DNA from: Valencia hispanica
Lineage: Eukaryota; Chordata; Actinopteri; Cyprinodontiformes; Valenciidae
Assembly: GCA_963556495.2 (NCBI GenBank)
Contig: OY747716.1
Location: forward strand, 13,235,571-13,299,570
Reading direction: 5' to 3'
DNA: 64,000 nt
Translations under genes and position numbers: made by a program
Notes under the pieces: model-generated
The model's input: only the letters and a program-made list of their open reading frames with translations
What the model was told of the DNA's origin: nothing
Databases searched by the model: none
Shown: positions 1 to 9,338 of the stretch, piece after piece
Layout: each line of letters opens with the position of its first letter
Numbering within the stretch: position 1 is the first letter of the stretch

Positions 1-619
1 ACTTTAGGGTCAAAGATTTATTGCATATTGGTGATCTTACACATTCTTAGTATATTAAATATTCACAAACATATGTACTATGGCTTCTTAAACAGATGTT
101 GTGACCCAAACCTTTAATCACATAAGTCATTTTACTCTGGCAAGGAAATATAAGAATCACCAGACCTCTTCTTGTAGTGGCTGTAGTAGTTTTTTTTTCT
201 AGCTTTACTACAACTACAACTTCAGAACTGTGACAGTATAATTTTCTCTATATGAGAGTTTAAGCTAGACCCCATGGTCCTTGTTTATGTAATGTAGCTT
301 GGTTGACTTTCACCAGCCACATAACTTAGTCACTCCAGGACAACGTCTCCAAGCTGTTCTCACAAATGCAAATCTTGTCTTACAAGAGTGATTGTTGGAA
401 TGTTTCAAAGCATTCCTACCAGATTAACTTTTTCCACATTCGGTCACATTACAACCACAAACTTCAATGGGTAATTATATGTTACGCCAGTACAAAGTGA
501 TGATTTATTGTGAAGTGGAATAAGTCGAATTTAAAGAAAAATACTATGAATAGAAAATCTGAATATGTGCCACTCATTTGTACCCCCCCCCCCCGCCACA
601 CACACATATAAAAACACCT
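1..619. other. No gene recognised; A/T-rich DNA with a poly-C run
   Basis: I see no coding region, RNA gene or recognisable repeat here. A run of 12 C lies at 583-594, followed by a short CA-rich stretch. The following sequence, from about 620, is a Tc1 remnant. Confidence 0.5.
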
Positions 620-1135
620 TGGCAAAAGATGTGGAAGAAGTTTCTCTGATCAGATGAGACCAAAATGTAGCCTTTTTGCCTACATGCAAAACACTATGTG
701 GGAAAGACCTAATACTGTACACAATCCTGAACACATGCCAACTCCACAGCGAAACATGGATTTGGCAGCACCATGCTGTGGGAAAGCTGGTGAGATGGAT
801 GGAGCTACCTACGCGACAATCCTGGAAATAAATGAGTTAGGGGCTCTAAATGACTGGGTCAAAGGATCACCTTCCAGCAGGACCACAAACCTAAACATCC
901 AGCTAGAGCTGCAATACAACGGTTTAGATCAAAACATACTAATCCAAGACCAGGCCTAAACCCAATCGGGAATCTGTGGCGAGGTTTGAAAAAGGCTTGT
1001 TACAGAAGCTTTCCTTCTAAGTTAGCTGAGCTTGATCTATTTTACTGCAATTACACCAAAAAGTGCTTTCATTCATGGTTTTATTTGTGAAAAAAATGTG
1101 AAAACCATGTATTATTTTCCTTTCACTTTGCAGTT
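620..1135 (+). pseudogene. Tc1/mariner transposase remnant
   Basis: This is a decayed copy of the C-terminal half of a fish Tc1-like DDE transposase gene and its 3' end. The DNA reads like the widely repeated fish Tc1 consensus: a stretch encoding 'SDETK'-like sequence, then the 'NMDLAAPCCG' and 'MDGATYATILE' segments, then 'FQQD'-like and 'NPIGNLW' (usually NPIENLW) near 955-980. The reading frame is broken several times and internal segments are missing, so it is not functional. The A/T-rich tail at about 1075-1135 resembles the non-coding end of the element. No inverted repeat was located, so the boundaries are approximate. The family is recognised from memory of its consensus, not from a search. 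Confidence 0.7.
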
Positions 1136-1434
1136 CAAAACAACTTTGGGCATGATTCGACTGCTGAAACCTTTTCAGGAATCGTGGAACTTTTCTGGAG
1201 GGATTTTACTCCACTTATGATTCCACTTCAGGAACCAGGGTAGATATCTACTCCAACAACAACCCTGGCATGACTCTAATGGACTGTACTAAAGGTGGAG
1301 CTTTGTAGAAGGGGGATGCTATACATTGGTTGAATATTCCCAGCACGTTTATTCAGTGGTCTACCAGCTTGTATTTCTCTAGTTTATATTTTCTGTTAGA
1401 CGGCCTGTATTTGTAGTTTTTGATTTAGTCCTGA
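1136..1434. other. No recognised feature
   Basis: About 300 bases between the Tc1 remnant and a SINE-like repeat. I see no open frame of interest and no repeat I can name. Confidence 0.4.
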
Positions 1435-1690
1435 AGACCCCAAAGCGTTTTGCACTGCATACAGTCATTCACAGAGTGGTGATGGTTAGCTACATAGTAG
1501 CCACATCTGCCCAGGGGCAGGCTGACAGAAGCATGGCTGCCGTACACACAAGAGCCACCACCTCTGACCACCACCACTAGGCAAGGTGGGTTAAGTGTCT
1601 TGCCCAGGGACACAATGGCCAAGACAGACATACCGGGGATTCGAACCAGTAACCCTGCAGTTACAGGAGGAGCTCCTACTTCATGAAGTA
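1435..1690 (-). repeat. tRNA-derived SINE-like interspersed repeat
   Basis: The minus strand carries a Pol III B-box-like motif (GGTTCGAATCCCC, complement of 1635-1647). It is followed by the phrases 'GGGCAAGACACTTAACCC' and 'AAAGCGCTTTGGGGTC', which I recognise from a very common fish interspersed repeat. No A box or target duplication was identified, so its limits are approximate. Strand is set by the B box. Confidence 0.5.
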
Positions 1691-3599
1691 CTGTCGCCTC
1701 AAAAAATGACAAAACAGACATTTTGTATTTTGGTTTAAAAACACTACATTTATACTCACCCACCCATACTAAATATAAGAATTTTGTAAGAGTTTTCAAA
1801 ATACACCAATACGATCTTACCACCTTGCAAAAAATATTTTCATTGAGAAAACACAGTTTTAAAGATATTTCCACCTCTAAAGTTGGACAATTTTTTTTGT
1901 TGGTTTATGCTTTGAGGAGCAGTTTAAAGGAATCTTAACTGCCCAGGATTGTTGATCATCCACCAATTTTATGCTGCAGCATGTTTGTGTGGTCATTCTT
2001 CATATAAAACACATGTCTGAGGCTTCACCTATATGATTTTTTTCAAGCTCCTTCTAAGTTAGAAGTGAATTTAATTTAGTTAGTGAGCCTAAACATTATG
2101 AAACTGCCATTAATTATATCTTTACACCACTTTGAGTGGCAGTATGTGACCTTTACACAAAAAAAAAAAAAAAAATCAAAGATTAATGCTTTTTTTCTGG
2201 TCTGATTTCACACTTTTTAATTCCATTCTGGTTGTTAAAAATGTTCCTCAAAAGTAAGTACCAGGAAAATAAACATTCAGGAACCCATGGTTAAAATGTG
2301 TCTTTCTTTTTTTAATCAAATACATTCCGGTTTGCGGCAGTAACATGACACAATATGAAAAAGTTTGAACATTTTTACAAGGCACTGTATCACCTCTAAA
2401 AAACCCACACAGCTTCAAGTGGGATGAGGTAATCCATAGATCAGAGTTCAAACAGAGAAAAATAATGATTGATACACCAATCTGATTCCAGATTGTTAAA
2501 ATTTGAGGAGCAGTCAAATTGCAAACATCACTTGTTGAAGTTTGAACAAGCTCACTTTGCTCATTGAAACCAGTTAGTTAAAACCATTAAACTTAGTAGG
2601 ATCAAACCCACAACACAACTGAGGTTATGTATACTAAAAAATATAATGTTAACAGGTTGCAAATTATCATCACTGTATTGGATTAACAAATTAATAATTA
2701 CAAGTGAAATGTTGGCACTAACCAAGAAATGCAGATGAGATCAAACTTCAAGGTTGGAGCTGTTTTCAGGATGGGGTGTGCATCAGTCCAGCTATCAGAC
2801 TCTCCAGTTTCCTGAAAACGCTGCAAAAGAAAATACAAATAATTTACAAATGAATCCACCCCCCCCCCCCCAGGGTTTACATTAGAAGCGCTGTCTTATG
2901 TCCTTTTTATCTACTCTAGGTTGGTTTTTAGTCTAAATTTGGTAAAAAAAATATTGGCAAAAACGAACTGTCACACACTTACCTGATGTTGTGATGTCAC
3001 ACAAAACCTGTTCCTTTCATGTCCGGAAACAGATCTCACACAAGTAACAAGTCTCAGGCAGAAGAAGAACAGAACTCACACTGTTCTACAGTTTGCTTGT
3101 TTGTTTTAAAGGAAGTTGTTCATTCAAATGACCAAAAGAGTTAGTTTGACTTTATGTTTCCTGCTTTGCATATTAGTTTTTGATATTTCATACATGTTGA
3201 ACAAACGCACGCTTAAGAGGCTTGGGAGCAACAGCCAAGCTGGGTTGGCGTGGGTTTGTCTTGCTGCTGCAAATGAGTGTACATTCTTGGGCATTTAAAC
3301 TGGCCTCATTATGCTTCTCCACAACTCTAGGACTATAAGCTTCAGTAATGAGGTCAAACTAGCAACAATCCCCCGCCCGCTGGCCTCTCGCTCTGCTCCT
3401 TGGGCTGCGCACCAGGCTCATAGCTTTATGGTTGTGCTCCATCATATATGTAGTTGAAAACGTTTAAAGTTTTCTTTGTGTCAGGATTAAATTCCATAGT
3501 TTCCCATTGATCGAGCTGACAGGTCGTCACGTCCGATCTGGCAGAGGCTAAATTTTCTCACAAAAGACTCCGAAAGCCAAAATAATTTATGTGCCATTA
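1691..3599. other. No gene recognised; homopolymer runs
   Basis: This stretch holds only short open frames without recognisable protein character. There is a 17-A run at about 2159-2175 and a 13-C run at 2859-2871. No promoter, splice pattern or named repeat could be supported. Confidence 0.45.
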
Positions 3600-3601
3600 C
3601 C

Positions 3602-3626
3602 TATTTATTTATTTATTTATTTATTT
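3602..3626. repeat. (ATTT)n microsatellite
   Basis: Six tandem copies of a four-base A/T repeat, running into a T-tract. Confidence 0.85.
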
Positions 3627-3987
3627 TTTTAAACATCCTAATATATTTCTCTAAACAGTGGCTTAACGGGGGTTATAACCTGCAACCTGCTCTTTAAATG
3701 TCAATACACAAAAAAACTATTTTCTTCACTTTGTTCCTTGACTGTACTGAAAATGAACTCAACTGTGAAACTTAACCAGAGTATGTACCAAACATTTGGC
3801 GTAACGTTACACCCCTACTCTCCATCTTTGTTTGCATATTTCCACCGCTTTCATATTTAATCATTTTGTATATTTAGTCAAACTCAGAACAACAATTTTT
3901 TGCATACTTTCATACATACCAATTAAGCTTTTCATTGCAGTAACAAATTATTTGCCTCCTTACAGATTTTCTGTTTTTGCACTTTCA

Positions 3988-4130
3988 TTTATTTATCCAT
4001 CCATCCATTTTCTGTACCCGTCCATCCTAATGCAGGGTTGCGGGGGGGCTGGTGAGTATCCAGCAGTCCTGGGGCGAAAGGCGGGGTACGCCCTCGAAAG
4101 GTCGCCAGTCCATCGCAACAGAAAGCAGTT
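3988..4130. repeat. Fish interspersed repeat with (TCCA)n start
   Basis: A short TCCA tandem run at about 3993-4008 leads into sequence containing 'GGGGCGAAAGGCGGGGTAC' and 'GGTCGCCAGTCCATCGCA'. I recognise this as the end of a common fish interspersed element. The class is uncertain (LINE tail or SINE). No target duplication was found. Confidence 0.45.
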
Positions 4131-4859
4131 TCAGATCAAACAAATTTTAATGTTAAATGAAGATAACCTCAGGGATAAAAACCCTTAGAAGCAACAACAA
4201 CCATCAAGCATTTATGGTACAAAAAGTGTCTTTGTTTTGGAGGAAATTGGGCCTTCTCTTTTTGGCAGAAGTATTTTAATTCATGAAGACTGTGTCACAG
4301 GTTTTACTAAGCTGACTGACCCACAAGCACAAAACTCTCAGGAGACAAATCAGATTTTAAAGGTTTATTGAAGGTGGTAATGATGAGAGATATATCTGGA
4401 ACCGGCAACTGCTGGGGACCAGGAACTGGAACTCTGTAACAGGAGGAGATGATGAATGGAGATTTGGGTTCAAATATTCTATCCAAGAAGATTATTCTTA
4501 CTGGAGGTGATGGTTGGAAATGCCAGGTAGAAGCAGTGGTATCTGGGAGATTATCTGTGTGGTAGCTGACCAGGAGATGGTGATGGTGATCCGGAGACTT
4601 GTGGTAAGCTTTAAGGTGAATATTGATCTATGGATGAAGTTGACGGTGTTCTTACAGGTAGTCGTTGGAGGGTGGAGAGGAGGCACATAAATGATGGCGA
4701 TGTCCAGTAGAGTGGGCAGAGGATGAACTGGAGGATGAAGAGTAACTAGGAAACTGACGACCAGTCGTGGGAATCGAACCAGGGTTGAGACTTGAACGGA
4801 GCCATGAGGATTCTTGGAGCGTGGAGGACAAAAGGCATGGAAACCTGCAGGAAAAGCGA
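4131..4859. other. No gene recognised; probable repeat debris
   Basis: The stretch has no convincing frame. A B-box-like motif on the minus strand (complement of 'GGGAATCGAACC', about 4769-4780) hints at another tRNA-derived fragment. An A box was not found, so I do not call a SINE. Sequence from about 4800 may hold the lost upstream part of the pseudogene that follows. Confidence 0.35.
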
Positions 4860-4865
4860 GGAAGG

Positions 4866-5815
4866 TACTGAAAGAAGACTGAGGCCCGCAAAACAGGTGG
4901 TGGTCCACCACCACCACCGCTCAGAGAGGCTGAAGAGATGGCCCTCAGTCAACACAGTGGGCGACCTATTGCTGAGGGCATCTGTGGGGGGAGCTCATTA
5001 GACCCAGCCATGCCTCCAGACACAAGGGCCTACATAAGAGGTAAGTTATTCAATTGAATAGCATAACTTAGATATAATGGCCATCCATAGGCCACAGTTC
5101 TCTGTAAATGGCTGCTATTGCTCTCACATATACATCTCTTCAAAGGTGTCTGAGAGAAAAATTGTGATGGGAACTGCACTGTATTTAAATAAATAAAAAA
5201 TGTGGGTATCATCAGCGGACTAATCTTCTACCAGTTAATGATGGTGTAATCTGTCTTGTGGAGCCCTCTACTATAACAGACTTCCGTGCTGTTGTAAATA
5301 GCTACTGTTAATATTCCACAGAGTTTTAAAAATGGGTAGAATATAACACAAATTCTGTTTCATTACAGGAGGATGAAGACACCTTATCAGCCGCCACAGA
5401 GAGGGAAGATGCAGAGAGGCCTGTTGAGGTCTACACCTTTTGTAAAATAACTGGTTTCAGTTAATGATGGTATGATTCTGCAATACAACTTGCAGCTTCT
5501 TTCTCTCCAACAGAACAATGCTGGAAATTACAGAGACTCCATCCATGAGGAAGAGGGTCTATCAATCTCTACAGCACAGCTTACCTCAGTTGGAGTACTG
5601 TTAAGCGTTAACACACAGCTTACTATGACACTAAGTAGACATGGCACTATCAAATTCAACTTGATTTGTGTTCCTATAGCTCCCTGTGAAACAACTATAT
5701 AAGGTGTACTAACAGAAACAAATTGAAAAGTCAGATCTGGAAATGGAGCACATAAAGCTGCAGATGAAAACAAACACAAATGGATATTCAACTGCTGGAT
5801 CATCAGTTAAAGGTG
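4866..5815 (+). pseudogene. Harbinger-associated Myb/SANT-like protein pseudogene (C-terminal exons)
   Basis: Three exon-like blocks match the C-terminal half of the fish Myb/SANT-like DNA-binding accessory protein of PIF/Harbinger transposons, which helps the transposase reach the nucleus and bind the ends. Block 1 (about 4866-5040) encodes 'KTGGGPPPPPLREAEEMALS' and then 'GRPIAEGICGGSS', and ends at a GTAAGT donor. Block 2 (5369-5428, 60 nt) encodes 'EDEDTLSAATEREDAERPVE' between a CAG acceptor and a GT donor. Block 3 (about 5686-5811) encodes 'QIEKSDLEMEHIKLQMKT' and is interrupted by an in-frame TAA at 5710-5712. The N-terminal Myb domain is not visible and at least one expected exon is missing. 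Family membership is from recall of its conserved phrases. The stop and the missing domain make it a relic. Confidence 0.65.
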
Positions 5816-6058
5816 GATGATGTGTCCACAGGTGGATGATGTTTTATTGTTTCAAAAACAAAGGATTAACTGTACAACACTTGTACTTGCAGGAAGTAAA
5901 GGAGACCTCATCAAATAGGAGGCATTTTGTCTTTTTCTGACTCTGGGGAGAAGATGTTTCAGTTAGAAATCATTTTAGCCAGTATTTCCTGCTGACTGCT
6001 GAAGGAGGAGCAGCCTCTCCTTGTCTCTCCTGATCCCTCGCTTTATTCTCTTTTCTGT
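5816..6058. other. No recognised feature
   Basis: Short interval between two relics. It is pyrimidine-rich towards its end, and I see nothing else in it. Confidence 0.4.
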
Positions 6059-6940
6059 TTGCTTTTCTTGTTTTCTTTTCTTAGCTTTTTTTATTTTTTC
6101 TTAGTTACTTTATGCACCCAGCCCCTGGAGTTACTGTATTGGACCGGATTTCTTCTTGGATTACTTTTTGATGGACTGTGGATTATCAACATTGCATTTT
6201 GCTCATCTGAGGATTTTGAGAAACTGCTCCAGAGAATGGAAGACATTGAGATGAAGTTACGCCATCTGGAAATTAATTTTGATCTCAACACTGGTTATAG
6301 AAACAACACAACTTTACTGATGACTACGCACAGGGAGAAAGAACCTGGCAGCCCGGTGTTACATCGGTCTAACCGTGTCACAGAGAAAACACAGGACAAC
6401 GCTACTCCCTCAGCCAACAGGCGCTTCACGGGAAGAACACCCCATTTTGATGAACACTGGCCAGCTTTAAAGTGCATGAAATCATCAACCCCTGGCTGTT
6501 CTCTGAGGAATAATAAAGAAAAGAAACTCCAGCACAGGGAAAAGCCTGAACCTACACCTGCCGCCTCTGCTAAGAGGAAACAAAAGCCCTAAGTTCCCCG
6601 AAAGATGACGCAGCCCCCAGGACCAGTCAAAGCCACCAGGAGAAACCCAGCTATATGAAGTGGACACATAATTAAGTAAGAGCCTCCTCCGGCAAGGATT
6701 GTTATCATAGAAGACGGATCAATTAATGGAATTGAGGTTTTTTGTAGCAAGAACAGAGTTTATAGCTGCTACAAAAATACAGTGAGAAAAAATGAGAAAA
6801 AATCCAGACAATCTTAGGCCAACACTCTAAACTGGAAAAGCTTGTTATTCACGCTGGGGCAATAAATATCGTGAAGAGACAATCAGAGATTCTGAAGAGA
6901 GACTTCTCTGATCTCCTACAGAGACTTGACAGACTTGAAG
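6059..6940 (+). pseudogene. L2/CR1-like LINE ORF1 relic (coiled coil plus esterase-like piece)
   Basis: An open frame ending at 6592 encodes a short amphipathic helix ('EDFEKLLQRMEDIEMKLRHL') and then a low-complexity Lys/Pro-rich tail, as in ORF1 of fish L2/CR1-type LINEs. The only plausible ATG in frame is at 6236; upstream in-frame sequence is Phe/Leu-rich and may be leader. After a frame break, 6830-6940 encodes 'KLVIHAGAINIVKRQSEILK', which resembles block III of the SGNH/GDSL esterase domain found in such ORF1 proteins. The copy is cut off at about 6945, where the terminal repeat of the neighbouring DNA transposon starts. This suggests the transposon landed in it. Family identity is by resemblance only. 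Confidence 0.5.
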
Positions 6941-7061
6941 CGAAACTTCACCCATTTGCATTAAGCTTTGTATCGCTAGAAACCCAGTCATGTTTTTGAA
7001 TGGCCGTGCATTATACCCTCAGTTTCCCCTGAGACAAGAGAAATAGGGATTTCAGTGTTGC

Positions 7062-7118
7062 ACTTCCTGCTTTAAATGACATAATAATCGTCATTTTGCG
7101 TAATTTAAAGCAGGAAGT
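7062..7118. repeat. 16-bp perfect inverted repeat (hairpin)
   Basis: ACTTCCTGCTTTAAAT at 7062-7077 is exactly reverse-complementary to ATTTAAAGCAGGAAGT at 7103-7118, separated by 25 bases. It lies about 115 bp inside the left end of the DNA transposon and could be a subterminal transposase site or a small independent insertion. Confidence 0.85.
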
Positions 7119-7326
7119 CTTATATCTTTGTTGTGTGTGTTAGACTACAAACTTTTTTTTTTCATTTTCCCAGGAGGGGGCTAATGGGTGGGACCCACTC
7201 GCGCTACAGACCTATCACAGACCAGTGGGTGGGACTTCTCTTTACGAAACTGAAATGATATAGCAGCCATCTTGTTTGGAAGCTAAGATAACAGACTATC
7301 ATAGAACCAGGCTTGATATCACAATT

Positions 7327-8153
7327 ATGGCAGAACATAATCAATCCGATATGGAAGAGGGTGATTTCGAAAGCGTGATGCTCGAATCCGATTTTCGTGG
7401 CTACCTTTATGAGCCACAATACAGTGAAGAGCAACTGAGGCAGATGGAGGAGCAGGAGGCGGCGGTGGCGGAGGCTGAGGCGGCGGAGGCCGGATGACTG
7501 TCTCAGGCTGGGACAAACTGGTGGTGCCTGTGCTCTCGGTGTGCGGCTACAGAGACAGACATTGAGTCCCTCTACTGCAGAGAATTCCAAAGATGTCAGT
7601 TTCTTCTATGCAAAATTTCTGCCTCAGATGAGGATATGGACGTTTGTGTGGTGGACCACCCGAGCTTCGCCCCGCATATGGACAGTGGCATCCTGGACAC
7701 ATATTTCAGAATCCCGAAAATCAACTGGAAAAGACAGCCGAAACCTGCAGGCGCAAACAGACGTCTGACTATAAAGTGAGTACATCTATGTACACGATTT
7801 GTTCAAGCATTATCACAAAGTTATTTCCGGTTATTAAGTAACATCAGCCAGCTGAGTTCGGCTTATTTACTAGACAAATAGCTTGCAGTTGCATCGCTAA
7901 CTATGGCTGACTGTGGCACTCTAAACACAAAGACCATACATTGCTAACTGTGTGTTCAATGTTTTGTAGACAATATTGCCTTACAGCTTACAGACACTTT
8001 CTGGAATGGGTGCTGCAGGGTGAAAGATTAGCCCGAGGCCATCGTGTCGTTTTACCCGCCTGTGTTGTGCAGGCAATCCGCCAGAAGTATCCAGCTGCGG
8101 ACGGACATTACAGAGGACATGAAGAAGTTGAGGACACTCTGGAGGAACTATAA
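7327..8153 (+). pseudogene. P2X7-intracellular-domain-like protein carried by the transposon
   Basis: Two exons are visible. Exon 1 runs from ATG 7327 to a GTGAGT donor at 7776. Exon 2 runs from 7970, after a TTTTGTAG acceptor, to TAA at 8151-8153. The product starts with an acidic Glu/Ala-rich segment (about residues 10-56). It then has a Cys-rich block ('WWCLCSRC', 'CREFQRCQFLLC') and, in exon 2, 'AYRHFLEWVLQG' and 'HRVVLPACVVQAIRQKYP'. These are hallmarks of the zinc-binding ballast domain of P2X7 receptor tails, which in fish is widespread as a stand-alone domain in transposon-linked genes. An in-frame TGA at 7495-7497 separates the acidic part from the Cys-rich part, so the copy is broken unless spliced around. 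No channel part is present, so it is not a receptor gene. The neighbouring convergent transposase pseudogene supports a transposon origin. Confidence 0.65.
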
Positions 8154-8195
8154 CCTCCATTATTGCTGTTGTAGTTGATATAATTATGTAAATAA

Positions 8196-8209
8196 ATGGT
8201 TTGCATTCA
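8196..8209. repeat. Target-site duplication, left copy
   Basis: ATGGTTTGCATTCA, identical to 8714-8727, flanks the RTE-type LINE between them. Confidence 0.9.
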
Positions 8210-8713
8210 TCCATCCATCCATTTTCTTCCGCTTATCCGGAGTCGGGTCGCGGGGGCAGCAGCCTAAGCAAAGAGACCCAGACTTCCCTCTCCCCAGCCA
8301 CTTGTTCCAGCTCCTCGGGAGGAACCCCAAGGCGTCCCAGGCCAGCCGAGAAACATAGCCCCTCCAGCGTGTCCTGGGCCTTCCCCTGGGCCTCCTCCCG
8401 GTGAGACGTGCCTGAAACACCTCACCAGGAAGGCGTCCAGGAGGCATCCTGACCAGATGCCCGAGCCACCTCAACTGACTCCTCTCGATGTGGAGAAGCA
8501 GCGGCTCTACTCTGAGCCCCCTCCGGATGACTGAGCTTCTCACCCTATCTCTAAGGAAGAGCCCAGACACTCTGCGGAGGAAACTCATTTCAGCCGCTTG
8601 TATCCGTGATCTCGTTCTTTCGGTCACCACCCAGAGTTCGTGACCATAGATGAGGGTAGGAACGTAGATCGACACGACAGACCGGTAAAGCGCCCGCATA
8701 ACTGCAGATGCAG
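8210..8713 (-). mobile_element. 5'-truncated RTE/Rex3-like LINE
   Basis: This is the last ~500 bp of a non-LTR retrotransposon on the minus strand, bounded by an exact 14-bp target duplication. The minus strand encodes the C-terminal end of a reverse transcriptase: 'RALYRSVVSIYVPTLIYGHE' (start of the preserved part), 'RIQAAEMSFLRRVSGL', 'QLRWLGHLVRMP' and 'GRRPRGRPRTRWRGYV', ending near 8240. Its 3' end, at the left, is a GGAT-type tandem tail. This is the tail type I associate with Rex3/RTE elements of fish. The endonuclease and RT catalytic domains are lost by 5' truncation, so it is dead. It inserted into the host DNA transposon just downstream of the P2X7-like gene. Confidence 0.8.
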
Positions 8714-8727
8714 ATGGTTTGCATTCA
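8714..8727. repeat. Target-site duplication, right copy
   Basis: Exact second copy of the 14-bp sequence at 8196-8209. Confidence 0.9.
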
Positions 8728-9338
8728 CGTTGTTGTATTCCTTTGTAGTGTTGCTTCAAGTATATAGAGAAATGGTTATTGTACGACAAACATTTTAGAA
8801 CTGGACCTAAGATACCCTTAGCAAAATGTAGTTTAAGTGTACTATGAGTATACTTTTTCCATACTAAAAGTGAGGCAGTATACTTTAAGGTTACTTTTAT
8901 TATACTATATTTTACATACTTAACAGTATAGTGAAGTATACTTTATTGTATTTATGTTTGGTTCAAACATGTGCATTTGTCTTACTTTTTTATAGGGAGT
9001 TTTCAGTTGGACACTTGTTTACATTTTTACATGCAAATGTGCACTTTTTCCTTTGATTTTCTCAGCTAATGAGGGCTTGATTTCATAGAGGCTCTTGTTT
9101 TTTTTTAAATGCACATATTTAATGATCTAAGCAGGATTATAAATGCACTGTATGGGACGTTGTGAAAAAACCCTTAAAATATATATCAAAGTTTTATTGT
9201 TTTATTCACAAATTAAATTCAAATAACAAGGGCATGAAGATACTTATGAAAACTAAACAAGTGGTGGCAGAATATAAATAGGTGCTAGTAAGGCAGACAG
9301 TGAGAGATCAACATGTTGTTGGGTGCAATGTCATGGGA
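8728..9338. other. Transposon interior without genes; TATACT-rich segment
   Basis: The stretch at about 8800-8960 repeats short AGTATACTT-like motifs in both orientations. The rest is A/T-rich and probably forms the shared 3' flank of the two convergent transposon genes. AATAAA-like signals are present but weak. Confidence 0.45.

Noticed and set aside
3116..3298. 60-codon open frame
   Set aside because: Short, no recognisable protein features, and surrounded by non-coding sequence.
7327..8153. A genuine P2X7 receptor gene
   Set aside because: No transmembrane or ligand-binding part is present, and the copy sits inside a transposon.
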